A program made the position numbers and the translations under genes. Shown here one piece after another: positions 1-8,211 of a DNA stretch of 44,816 nt (position 1 is its first letter; every line of letters starts with the position of its first letter). The notes beneath the pieces are model-generated. The model worked only from the letters and a program-made list of their open reading frames with translations. It made no database searches and was not told the origin of the DNA. This DNA comes from a bacterium UBP2_UBA5202 (GTDB taxonomy: Bacteria > Edwardsbacteria > AC1 > EtOH8), in the NCBI GenBank assembly GCA_002412795.1, contig DHVS01000019.1, forward strand, positions 1 to 44,816. Direction: 5' to 3'.

Positions 1-54
1 TCCGATATTTCATCCCATATTATATATGGAAAAGGGCTGTCATTCATTCCCTTA

Positions 55-867
55 TCAACGCTTCACTACCAAGGAAAAAAACGTTGATACCCTTTCCAGT
101 GTTTCCAGATAACTGTATTGTAAGAATTGGAACAGCGGGTCAGAATTTAAGATATCGCACTCTTCCATGGCGTCGAGATATGCGGCCTTGTAATCCGTCA
201 TTATCACATCATAATACATGTCAAACCGCAGATGGATATAATCGCTGACAGATCTGGCCACCCGCCCGTTCCCGTCGCGGAAGGGATGGACATGGGCGAC
301 CAGATAATGGGCTTGCGCGGAATAATGCAAAAGGGTAAAAAAATTCTCCGGCGTTAGATCACCAAGAGCGGATATCCCCTCATTGATGGTCGTAAATTTC
401 TGGTACAACAACTGCTGGATGTCCGGAACCGATGGCGGCAGGTGTTTCATGGAGGCTATCTGTACCTCGGAATCCCTGATCCGGCCTGCAATATCCGGCC
501 AGCTTTTTTCGAACACCCTCCGGTGCATCTCCATTATCAGGGAAATGGACAACGGGTCTTTTTGCGGCGCTTTCTCCTCCAGCCATCGCAACAGGTTGTC
601 CTGCCCCTGGAGTTCCAAGTAAGACTTTTGATAAGAGGGGGAAATACGGTTTTTATCGGGGATCCCTGCGTTATGCAGAAGTATCTGCAGGAAAATACGA
701 TCGATACTCCGGTCCTCCAGAGCATTAGAGTGCACCGCTTTCATGCAGCGAAGCCCCGCCATCACCTCTTGTTTGGCGAACGGATACCGTCGTCCCAAGT
801 CCCGGAGAGTGAAAAAGAGCTCAAGAAGCCTGTCTCTCTCAGTTTTATTGAGCGATATAATCGGCAT
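55..867 (-). CDS. Fic family protein (probable AMP transferase)
   Basis: The 270-residue product carries the Fic active-site motif HPFRDGNGR at residues 194-202, with the catalytic His followed by the phosphate-binding DGNGR loop. Fic proteins transfer AMP or another nucleotide-derived group from a nucleotide to a hydroxyl side chain of a target protein. Upstream, S47-N-A-L-E51-D resembles the (S/T)xxxE(G/N) inhibitory helix of self-inhibited Fic proteins, placed on the N-terminal side as in class II; the last position is D rather than G/N. The start ATG lies inside the end of the upstream P-type ATPase gene (23-nt overlap), so the two are probably co-transcribed. No antitoxin gene is seen beside it. 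The target is unknown. The Fic fold is secure; the inhibitory motif is tentative. Confidence 0.9.
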   Translation of the reverse strand: MPIISLNKTERDRLLELFFTLRDLGRRYPFAKQEVMAGLRCMKAVHSNALEDRSIDRIFLQILLHNAGIPDKNRISPSYQKSYLELQGQDNLLRWLEEKAPQKDPLSISLIMEMHRRVFEKSWPDIAGRIRDSEVQIASMKHLPPSVPDIQQLLYQKFTTINEGISALGDLTPENFFTLLHYSAQAHYLVAHVHPFRDGNGRVARSVSDYIHLRFDMYYDVIMTDYKAAYLDAMEECDILNSDPLFQFLQYSYLETLERVSTFFSLVVKR

Positions 868-3586
868 TTTTGTTTTTCGCTAATTTCAGTCGAAGCCATT
901 TTTCAAAATCAATCGCGGCGAAGGTCGATAGCGCAAGAAGCAGAATGCGCCACCAGACGTCCCACCCAATGGGCGCGGTATGGAACAACCGGTTCATGAA
1001 GGGTGCATATGTCATAAGAAGCTGCAGTCCCATCATCGCGCCGATCCCGAAAAGAACCCACAAATTGGAAAATACCCCTACTGACCACAGGGTCCTGACG
1101 AGCGAACGGCAGTTCAGAAGATACGCCGCTTCAATGAGCACGATCACATTTACAGTGATCGTGCGCGTCTGCGCAATGCTCATTCCAGCGGCTCCGGTGC
1201 TCCAGAAGAAAAGGAAGAAACCGCCAATCACCATGATAGAGGTGACGATTGCGATCCGTATAGTCAAAAACCAGGTCAGAATTGGCATTTTGGGATCACG
1301 GGGCGGACGCAGCATGAGATGACGCTCTTTGGGTTCAAAAACGAGCATCAATCCGAGCAGGATGGCGGTTGTCATGTTGATCCAGAGCAACTGCACCGGA
1401 AGAATAGGGAGAACCAAACCCGAAAGAATCGCTATCAATAAAATCGCCGCTTCACCTGCGTTAGTCGGCAGGGTCCATATGATGAATTTGGTCAGGTTGT
1501 CAAAGACGCACCGCCCTTCCTCGACTGCCGCCTCGATCGAGGCAAAATTATCGTCAGTCAAGAGCATGTCCGCCGCCCCCTTGGCCACATCGGTGCCGGT
1601 AACCCCCATAGCAATCCCGATATCCGCCTGCTTCAGAGCCGGGGCGTCATTCACCCCGTCGCCGGTCATGGCGACCACGTGCCCGAGTGATTGGAGAGCT
1701 TTAACCAATTTCAACTTCTGTTCCGGAGCCACCCGGGCAAAGACCGATGCCCGTTCGGACATTTCCCGGAATTGAGCTTCATCCATTTTTTCCAGTTCCG
1801 CACCGGTAACGGCTATCATTTCACCTTCCCCGGTTAGCTCCCCGTTTATACCCATCTGCCGGGCGATTGTTTTGGCCGTCAATATGTGATCACCCGTGAT
1901 CATTTTGACACCAATGCCCGCCATCTGGCATTTGCGGACTGCTTCAATTGCGTCGGTTCTCGGTGGATCGATCATCCCCTGAAGCCCTATAAATACAAGA
2001 CCACCACCGACATCCGAATGACTAATGTTATTCATGTCCCCGGGCACCTCGCACCTGGCGAACGCCAGAACGCGCAGCCCCTCCTTTGCCATTTTTTCGG
2101 CGACAGCCGTCACTTTTTCCCGCTCGATGGGAACTGAAACGCCGTCCTGGCCCAGGATTGCGGATGACATTTCAATCAATTTTTCCAGCGAACCCTTCAC
2201 ATAAACGATACCGGTCCCCTGGCCGGTTCCATGCAGCGTGGCCATATACTGGTATTCCGACTCAAACGGAATCGTATCCCGCCTCGCAAAATCGGCAGAT
2301 AATCCCTCCCTGTCCAATCCCCCCTTGTGCGCCGAGGTGATGAGGGCTGCTTCGGTCGGGTCTCCTTCCGCTTCAAGTCTTTTTTCCTTTCTAGCCAGCT
2401 GGGAATCGTTGCATAAAAGACCGCATTTCAGGCATTCCCCAAGTGCTTTCTCTGAAAAAAGATCTGCCTTTTTTTCGTTTAAAAGAATGTCTCCGTTCGT
2501 CTCGTAACCCGCTCCGGTGACAATATATGTTCTTCCGCCAGCGAAGATGCTTTGCACCGTCATCTGGTTTTCCGTCAAAGTCCCGGTCTTATCCGAACAA
2601 ATTATAGTGGTACTTCCCAGCGTTTCCACTGCCGGCAGTTTGCGGATGATCGCCCGCCGCTTGGCCATGCGGGAAACACCGATGGCGAGAGTAATGGTAA
2701 CTGCGGCCGGCAGCCCTTCCGGTATAGCCCCCACCGCGAGGGCTACCGCCGCCATAAACATGGCCACGGCTGATTCGCCCCGAGCCACCCCGATAAAAAA
2801 TGTTACCGCCGCCAGGCCCAGGATCACATACAGCAGGATTTTGCCGAAATGGGCGATCTTTCTGGTCAAAGGCGTGGAAATATCCGTAGCTTCCGAGATC
2901 AGCGTGGCGATGCGGCCCGTCTCGGTGCTGTCCCCTATGGCCCAAACCAGTCCTTCCGCCTGGCCATAGGTCACCAACGTGCCGGCAAAGGCAAGGTTCT
3001 TTCTTTCCGCCAGAATAGTTTCCCCGCCGAGCTGTTCGGTATGTTTCTCGACCGGAACTGATTCACCGGTCAAGGCGGACTCATCCACCTGAAGGTTCCG
3101 CACGCGGAACAAACGGATATCAGCCGGTACCTTGTCCCCGGACTGGAGCAAGATCACATCACCCGGGACAATATACTCAGAAGATATCCTCTTCTTAGAT
3201 CCGTTCCTGCGCACAGTAGTTTCAGTGGCTATCATTTTAGAAAGGGCATCAATTGCCTTTTCCGCCTTGGCTTCCTGCAGGTATCCGACAATTGCGTTAA
3301 TGATAACCACCCCGAAGATCACCGAAGAATCCACCAACTCCCCCAGAAACGCGGTGATGGCGGTCGCAGCCAAAAGAATATAGATGAGTGGCTGATGAAA
3401 CTGGAGCAGAAACCTCTTGACTGCGCCCGTTCCCTTCCGGGCCGTGAGACGGTTTTCCCCGTACTTCAGCCGCCGGCTTTTTACCTCGTCATCGCTCAAT
3501 CCGGCTTTTGGGTCAACGCCCAGCAGTTCCATCAATTTATCCTGGCTCAATTGATGTGAAGGAATATTATCCAATTCGTCGATCAT
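845..3586 (-). CDS. P-type cation-transporting ATPase (P2A/Ca2+-ATPase-like)
   Basis: A full-length 913-residue P-type ATPase. The N-terminal cation-ATPase domain (about 10-80) is followed by the actuator loop TGES (173-176), the transmembrane PEGLP motif (289-293), the phosphorylation motif DKTGT with D332, and the hinge TGDGVNDAP (641-649). About six hydrophobic segments follow the hinge. The protein sits in the inner membrane and pumps a cation at the expense of ATP. The layout matches SERCA/PMR1-type Ca2+ pumps, and the M4 PEGLP and M5 NAGE motifs agree. In M6, however, the position of SERCA Asp800 is Ala741 (N737-x-x-T740-A741), so Ca2+ should not be assumed. It precedes fic with a 23-nt overlap. 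No strong ribosome-binding site is visible before the start. Confidence 0.93.
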   Translation of the reverse strand: MIDELDNIPSHQLSQDKLMELLGVDPKAGLSDDEVKSRRLKYGENRLTARKGTGAVKRFLLQFHQPLIYILLAATAITAFLGELVDSSVIFGVVIINAIVGYLQEAKAEKAIDALSKMIATETTVRRNGSKKRISSEYIVPGDVILLQSGDKVPADIRLFRVRNLQVDESALTGESVPVEKHTEQLGGETILAERKNLAFAGTLVTYGQAEGLVWAIGDSTETGRIATLISEATDISTPLTRKIAHFGKILLYVILGLAAVTFFIGVARGESAVAMFMAAVALAVGAIPEGLPAAVTITLAIGVSRMAKRRAIIRKLPAVETLGSTTIICSDKTGTLTENQMTVQSIFAGGRTYIVTGAGYETNGDILLNEKKADLFSEKALGECLKCGLLCNDSQLARKEKRLEAEGDPTEAALITSAHKGGLDREGLSADFARRDTIPFESEYQYMATLHGTGQGTGIVYVKGSLEKLIEMSSAILGQDGVSVPIEREKVTAVAEKMAKEGLRVLAFARCEVPGDMNNISHSDVGGGLVFIGLQGMIDPPRTDAIEAVRKCQMAGIGVKMITGDHILTAKTIARQMGINGELTGEGEMIAVTGAELEKMDEAQFREMSERASVFARVAPEQKLKLVKALQSLGHVVAMTGDGVNDAPALKQADIGIAMGVTGTDVAKGAADMLLTDDNFASIEAAVEEGRCVFDNLTKFIIWTLPTNAGEAAILLIAILSGLVLPILPVQLLWINMTTAILLGLMLVFEPKERHLMLRPPRDPKMPILTWFLTIRIAIVTSIMVIGGFFLFFWSTGAAGMSIAQTRTITVNVIVLIEAAYLLNCRSLVRTLWSVGVFSNLWVLFGIGAMMGLQLLMTYAPFMNRLFHTAPIGWDVWWRILLLALSTFAAIDFEKWLRLKLAKNKNADYIAQ

Positions 3587-3661
3587 AGATATTATTGTAA
3601 TATTAAGTGTACTGTTTAATGGCGCGTTCAGGACTTATAATCACTACATTATACAATGAAA

Positions 3662-4508
3662 CTACTGATATATTGTAAACTTTATATCGTTTTTGCCGCT
3701 GTTTTTAACCGTATACATAAGGTTGTCGGCCCTTTTGATCATTTCGTCAACGCTGCCGGGGTGTTTTTTGAACAGCACCAGGCCCATGCTAAAACTTACC
3801 GGCCATTTCCTTTTTTTGGACTCCTTCAGAAAATGCTCCTTCATCCTTTTCATGGCAGCCAGAGCCGAATTCTCGGTGGCCGCCGGCAGCAGCACCCCAA
3901 ACTCATCGCCACCCAGCCGGGCCACCATGTCGTCCTCCCGTAATTTTTTTTTATTATCTCCGCTACTATTTTAAGTAATTGGTCGCCCACGCTGTGCCCG
4001 AAGTTGTCGTTGATACCATTGAAATTATCCAGGTCTAAATAGGCCAGCGCTATGGCATATCCTCCGGCCCGGGCCTTTTGCAGCTCCGCCTGGGCTTTCT
4101 CCACAAAATTCCGGTTGTTGGCCGCCCCGATTAAACAATCCAGGCGGGCGTAGTTCTTCTCTCTCTCCAGCACTTTCCTTAATTGGACCAGGGCATAGGT
4201 CACCACCACAAAGGTCGAAAACCTGACCGTCATGTTCCAGTAAGGGATTACCGGATTTGAGTAGATATGCCCCGCCGCCAGATCAGCCGCCAGCCAGGAC
4301 AGACTGCAGACCACCGAGACAACTATACCCAGCCAAATCCCACCCACCAGGCCACCAGGGAAATGGGAAGGGGGTAAAAACTGGCGAAAGACCATTCCCA
4401 ACCGGTGAGATATTCGACCGCGCCAAACCCGAGAGATAAAAGCATCCCGGCCGCAATTTATATCTTTTTCCCCTGCCGTTGGAAAGCCGTTAAAATACCT
4501 TGCAACAT
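3662..4508 (-). pseudogene. Decayed membrane GGDEF (diguanylate cyclase) gene
   Basis: Pieces of one gene lie in different frames. From an ATG at 4508 the frame reads MLQGILTAFQRQGKKI, a TAA stop, then IAAGMLLSLGFGAVEYLTGW and WSFASFYPLPISLVAWWVG. Near 4330 one base appears lost and the protein continues in another frame through WLGIVVSVVCSLSWLAADLA and IPYWN to the GGDEF-domain helix (LDLDNFNGINDNFGHSVGD). At 3941-3949 a run of nine A (minus strand) is one short, and the catalytic part MVARLGGDEFGVLLPA resumes in a third frame and runs to the stop at 3662. The GGDEF signature is intact, but one stop and two frameshifts make a functional cyclase unlikely. Sequencing error could explain single homopolymer shifts but hardly all three lesions. 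Confidence 0.82.
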
Positions 4509-4755
4509 CTAAAATTTGACCTTTATCTATTTGTGCTCCCTGATCTCGTTTCCCGTTTCTATGCTTTAGAGCGGCGGCGCCCAGCCGGTAAGACAATCAG
4601 AAAGTTTTCCATGTTAATAAATTCAATGACTTAGCAGGTCGTGGAATTGTTGATTTATCCTCTCCGTATGGCTTTTCCATCTTTTATTGTACCAAAGAAG
4701 GCCTTGCATTTCAATGCTTTTATTGTTTTAAATTTCATTTTTGACACAGAACAAG

Positions 4756-4798
4756 AAATCAACCACCCTGCGGCAGAGAACTACAGAGTGGTTGATTT
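4756..4798 (-). terminator. Hairpin with 11-bp perfect stem
   Basis: The arms at 4756-4766 and 4788-4798 are exact reverse complements around a 21-nt loop. The hairpin lies 39 nt past the stop of the decayed phosphatase gene and is probably its old terminator. The T-run is better on the plus-strand side (TTTTTATAT), so it may be bidirectional. The surrounding gap 4600-4836 shows nothing else I can name. Confidence 0.45.
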
Positions 4799-4836
4799 TT
4801 ATATGACGGCGGCGGCCTGATGATGCATTCACCATC

Positions 4837-5315
4837 TCACAGGAGAGAAGACAGGAATTTTAGCACCTGGCGGGAAGACTTCCTGCTGAGGTTGGCGGCC
4901 GTGGAACACGCCCTGGAATGATGCCCGACATTTACGGTCAACCTCCTGTCCCGCAATGCAACAAAAACGGGCTCGTCCGAGACATCATCCCCTATTATAT
5001 ACGGGAAAAGGTCTGTCGTTCTGGTACGACCGCAGCAACACCTCGAAGGCTTGACCCTTGTCCCAATCGACATCCGGAACGAACTTTAACAGTTGATTCC
5101 CCCCCGGCAATCTTTGCCCATGGACGGTAAAGTCTTCTTAAAAACTTTACCGTGTATAACAAGCCGGGGTCCTTTTGCGGAGCGATGTTCTGACCATGGA
5201 CCACCACCATGGCTTTGTTCCGCGTAAATTCAATGCCCTTAAAAGCTCCTAATTCTTCCATTATTACTCCGGCAATTAGATATGGGATTGGTAGTCGGCC
5301 GCCCAGCCTTGACAC
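4837..5315 (-). pseudogene. Decayed trehalose-6-phosphate phosphatase (otsB-like) remnant
   Basis: Three frame-shifted pieces match the C-terminal half of OtsB-type HAD phosphatases. The first (about 5315-5105) contains FKGIEFTRNKAMVVVHGQNI, like the cap-domain segment before the catalytic loop. The second (about 5090-5015, another frame) reads KFVPDVDWDKGQAFEVLLRS, the family VDWDKG motif. The third (about 5010-4837) reads YIIGDDVSDEPVFVALRD, the HAD motif IV GDDxxDE, then a short C-terminus. A G7 run near 5101 and an AT repeat near 5005 are the probable shift points. The N-terminal DxDGT nucleophile motif is not found in the 80 bases upstream, so the gene is truncated as well. An active family member removes phosphate from trehalose-6-phosphate; this copy cannot encode an intact enzyme. 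Confidence 0.7.
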
Positions 5316-5436
5316 TTGACCGATGAGACATTATGTCCATCAAGGCATCCTCGAGGGGGAGCATCAGATAAAGCATATTTATTCACCCCATTGTTTTGGT
5401 GCATTTAGAATTGAATGACCGCGGGACCACTGGAAA

Positions 5437-5497
5437 ACTGGAACGCGGAGGCAACCTTCCCCTGTCCATAATCAGGTTCCTCCGCCAGCATTCCAGT
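5437..5497 (-). terminator. Long imperfect hairpin, probable terminator
   Basis: The arms ACTGGAA...GCGGAGG...AACCT and their complements pair across about 20 bases. On the minus strand the hairpin ends in TTCCAGTTTTCC. It lies 52 nt past the stop of the lipoprotein gene at 5549-6121 and could end the pal-containing transcript. The rest of 5316-5548 holds no gene I can support. Confidence 0.45.
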
Positions 5498-5548
5498 CAC
5501 GCCCCGGCCGATACTGGCCACCGGCCAAACCACCGGTGCACATTTGTA

Positions 5549-6121
5549 TCATTTGATGGATTTTCTCATCTCAGGTATCAATTTGTTAACACCAATCGGA
5601 GTAATCGTCTTTCGTGTTTCCTTCACGACGATTTCAGCAAATCCTTCGTGCGCTCTGACAAAATAATCCCTGACATTGTTCGCTTTCTGCGCCCAATCAA
5701 AGGATGCGAGGACAACCGCCCTGGCCCGGGTTGCTTTTCTGGTATACCGGCCCTTATCCAGATTTCTCAGCACTGTTTGATATTCAACGCCGGTCAACCC
5801 TGCGGATGTCTGGCCATTGCTCAACGCTTCCAGGAATTTTTCCCTGATGTTCTTCATTTTTTCCGTTTTCGCCTTAGGCCCGCTGATCACCTCGATCTCT
5901 ATTTTCTGCAGGTTTCCAAGGTGGCTCTTATAGAAATCGACGGTCGCTACCGGGCCGGCATACGGCTTGGCCTCAAAATCCTGCAATTTGGCTATTTCCG
6001 CCTGATATTTGTCAATCTGGGGTTTCAGGAATTTCATGTATATTTTGTCATTTGGCGAACATCCAGCCATAATTACTGCCATCAATGCAGCCGTTGCCAT
6101 AAGCTTCTTTTTCCACGGCAT
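5549..6121 (-). CDS. Uncharacterised lipoprotein
   Basis: The 190-residue product starts MPWKKKLMATAALMAVIMAG followed by Cys21, a typical lipoprotein signal with lipobox MAGC, so the mature protein should be anchored in a membrane by its N-terminal Cys. The mature part is charged and mostly helical in character, with many Lys and Glu residues around 30-110, and has no motif I recognise. It is the last gene of the apparent group 7434 to 5549, following pal by 58 nt. The position next to Pal suggests an envelope role, but this is inference only. Confidence 0.8.
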   Translation of the reverse strand: MPWKKKLMATAALMAVIMAGCSPNDKIYMKFLKPQIDKYQAEIAKLQDFEAKPYAGPVATVDFYKSHLGNLQKIEIEVISGPKAKTEKMKNIREKFLEALSNGQTSAGLTGVEYQTVLRNLDKGRYTRKATRARAVVLASFDWAQKANNVRDYFVRAHEGFAEIVVKETRKTITPIGVNKLIPEMRKSIK

Positions 6122-6179
6122 GGTGATCCTCCTTATTTGTTGTTTTGCGGGCGGGCCGGCAAAAAATTTGTAATAGAAG

Positions 6180-6668
6180 TCACTGAATGATAAATTCTAC
6201 CCGCCTGTTCCTTGACCAACTGTTCTCATCATGTCCAAACGACACCGGTTGCTCTTTGCCATAGCTGACGGAGGTCAGGCGCGAGCGATGGACGCCCAAA
6301 TTGATCAGATATTCCTTGACGGCATTAGCCCGTTTGTCCCCCAACGCCAGGTTGTATTCCGCAGTTCCCCTTTCATCACAATGCCCTCCAAGAGTCAGCT
6401 TTATTGATGGGCTTCCGGCCAGGGCTTTGGAGGCGGCTACCAGCAACGGCTTGGCATCATCCCGGATGGCGTAAGAATCCAAGTCAAAGTAAACCGCCTT
6501 GAATTCGACCTTAATCTTCTGATTTTGCTCGTCAGACGCAGGAGCAGCCGCAACGACCTCGGCCTGGGGTTTTGTAGGTTCTTTTGTGTTGACCGTCTGT
6601 TTTTTGGCACAAGATACGAGCATGAACATGCCCGACAGAAAAACCGTCCCAATGATAAAACGCCTCAT
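6180..6668 (-). CDS. pal: Peptidoglycan-associated lipoprotein (Pal/OmpA family)
   Basis: The 162-residue protein has a lipoprotein signal (MRRFIIGTVFLSGMFMLVS, Cys20), a short linker rich in Lys, Pro and Ala, and a C-terminal OmpA domain from about residue 53. The domain shows YFDLDSYAIRDDAKPLL, GGHCDERGTAEYN and NRRVEF, the residues that bind meso-diaminopimelate of peptidoglycan. Pal ties the outer membrane to the cell wall and normally works with TolAQR-TolB, none of which are in this window. Its ATG overlaps the stop of the small upstream gene (ATGA), so translation is probably coupled. It is direct evidence of an outer membrane. Confidence 0.93.
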   Translation of the reverse strand: MRRFIIGTVFLSGMFMLVSCAKKQTVNTKEPTKPQAEVVAAAPASDEQNQKIKVEFKAVYFDLDSYAIRDDAKPLLVAASKALAGSPSIKLTLGGHCDERGTAEYNLALGDKRANAVKEYLINLGVHRSRLTSVSYGKEQPVSFGHDENSWSRNRRVEFIIQ

Positions 6669-6844
6669 TTTGTTCCTCCTTTTGGTTTGTTTTTGGATTC
6701 AGTTTGCTTTAGTGTGGAATCAGGATTTGAGGCCGCCTCCCCGGCCTTCAGCCCTGCCTTTTGTTCTGCCGGGTTGAGCTTTTGCGAGTCCCATCGGACG
6801 CCGAAAGCAATTGCCACGGCCTCAATCAGGTAAAAGCTCCTCAT
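6665..6844 (-). CDS. Small 59-residue protein coupled to pal
   Basis: A 59-codon frame begins with ATG at 6844, 23 nt after the stop of the preceding gene, and ends in TGA overlapping the ATG of pal by 4 nt. It reads MRSFYLIEAVAIAFGVRWDS and continues with a charged Lys/Ala/Glu-rich tail ending KPKGGTK. An AGGAAG stretch lies about 11 nt before the start. The codons that encode its end (AAAGGAGGA) also form the ribosome-binding site of pal, which fits a translationally coupled leader gene. No family is recognised. It may be a real small protein or only a leader peptide. Confidence 0.5.
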   Translation of the reverse strand: MRSFYLIEAVAIAFGVRWDSQKLNPAEQKAGLKAGEAASNPDSTLKQTESKNKPKGGTK

Positions 6845-6867
6845 AAAAAGTGAACTTCCTGTTATCC

Positions 6868-7434
6868 CTATTGGTATTTCTTCATCGTCTGCGGTTGACG
6901 TATCATTTTTGTAAATCGCACCCTTTTGCCCGAAGCACTGGATTTCAGGGAAACATCAATCAAAACACTGTCGACCTTCGCGTAACTGTCACTGACGGAT
7001 ATTGCGTCATCGAGCTGGCTGAACAAAACCCATCCCCATGACATCAGCCGGATGGAATCCGGATAATTCTCCGTAAACGGCAACCGGGCGTTATCAAGGA
7101 CCGGACTTGGGAGCATTTTATGATTGGAAAGATATAATACCGCCTGCGCAGAATCCGAGCTTTTCTCAATATCCATGTAGTTTGCAACATTGGCCCAAAC
7201 GGAAACCAGAACCATAAGAGACTGATCGCCTCCGGACCTTTTCAGGATAAATGGAATCGTATCAATTCCGGCAGAGGTAAATCTGGCGCCAACAGTCGGT
7301 CCGGCAACTGTCAGTTTACTAGTCTGGGCCTGTGCCTGGTGGTCATGAACGGGCATCGGCGAAACCAAAACTGATAATGCCACAATCAGGACGGCCATCC
7401 ATGTAAAACGGATCATTGGATTTCTTCGATTCAT
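6868..7434 (-). CDS. Uncharacterised exported protein
   Basis: The 188-residue product opens with a basic stretch, a hydrophobic core (FTWMAVLIVALSVLVS) and a likely signal-peptidase site near AQAQ, residues 34-37. It should be exported. The mature part has alternating hydrophobic and polar residues and a basic C-terminus (KMIRQPQTMKKYQ). I recognise no domain. It appears to be the first gene of the group leading to pal; the 141-nt gap upstream holds the terminator of the two-component operon and presumably its promoter. Confidence 0.7.
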   Translation of the reverse strand: MNRRNPMIRFTWMAVLIVALSVLVSPMPVHDHQAQAQTSKLTVAGPTVGARFTSAGIDTIPFILKRSGGDQSLMVLVSVWANVANYMDIEKSSDSAQAVLYLSNHKMLPSPVLDNARLPFTENYPDSIRLMSWGWVLFSQLDDAISVSDSYAKVDSVLIDVSLKSSASGKRVRFTKMIRQPQTMKKYQ

Positions 7435-7511
7435 AACACTGTTTCTATAAACATATTGACTGCCAGATAAATTGTTACTGTATGATACTTGAAGCAGGCG
7501 GTAAATAAAAT

Positions 7512-7546
7512 AGGCAAAACACCATTCTTTACGTGGTATTTTGCCT
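7512..7546 (-). terminator. Rho-independent terminator of the two-component operon
   Basis: On the minus strand AGGCAAAATACCAC pairs with GGTGTTTTGCCT, followed by ATTTTATTT. It lies 30 nt past the stop of the response-regulator gene, the expected place for a terminator. Confidence 0.7.
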
Positions 7547-7575
7547 TATCCCTGTAAGATAAAACTGACGGATGG

Positions 7576-8211
7576 TCAGGCCTGTATTTTATTCTCTATC
7601 ACATAACGGACAAGATCGGTGTTGGAAGACAGCTTCATCTTTTCCATAATCCGCCCCCGGTAGGTGCTGATGGTCTTGGGACTCAGTGACAATTCGGAGG
7701 CGATTTCCTTGATCTTCATTCCTTTGACCAGCAATAACATGATCTGGAATTCCCTGTCAGACAAAAAATCGTGGGGTGAACCTGCCTTGTTTCCAGCATA
7801 ATCATCCGCCATGCATTCAGCCAATGCCGGTGTGATGTATTTCCTGCCGACGATAACGCGCTTGATGGCATCCATTATCTGATCGGGGGCGCTTTCCTTG
7901 GTCAGATATCCGCTGGCGCCCGCGCGTATGCAGCGAACCGCATACTCCTCCTCGGGATGCATGCTCAATATCAAAACGGGCAACCCTGGTTTTATCATTT
8001 TTATCTGTTTAAGCGTTTCCAAGCCGTTCTGTCCCGGCATCGAAATGTCAAGAATTACGACATCGAACGACTTCCGTTGGATCGCTTCCACGGCTCCGGG
8101 GCCATCCGGCGATTCCTCGACGGTTTTGATCTCCGGGGATTGGATCAGGAGGTTTCGCAATCCTTTGCGCAATATCGTATGGTCGTCGACTATCAAAACG
8201 CGCAACGCCAT
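7576..8211 (-). CDS. NarL/FixJ-type response regulator
   Basis: The 211-residue protein has an N-terminal receiver domain with the acidic pair D9-D10, phospho-acceptor D55 (VVILDISMPG) and the conserved Lys in YLTKES. A C-terminal LuxR-type helix-turn-helix covers about 148-208 (LSDREFQIMLLLVKGM, IASELSLSPKTISTYRGRI). Phosphorylated regulators of this class bind DNA as dimers and usually activate transcription. The gene overlaps its partner kinase by one base (position 8211), so the two form one operon. The regulon cannot be read from the sequence. Confidence 0.95.
   Translation of the reverse strand: MALRVLIVDDHTILRKGLRNLLIQSPEIKTVEESPDGPGAVEAIQRKSFDVVILDISMPGQNGLETLKQIKMIKPGLPVLILSMHPEEEYAVRCIRAGASGYLTKESAPDQIMDAIKRVIVGRKYITPALAECMADDYAGNKAGSPHDFLSDREFQIMLLLVKGMKIKEIASELSLSPKTISTYRGRIMEKMKLSSNTDLVRYVIENKIQA

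Noticed and set aside
3941..3949. Programmed slippage at the A9 run in the GGDEF gene
   Set aside because: An in-frame stop and a second frameshift upstream mean slippage here would not restore a full protein.
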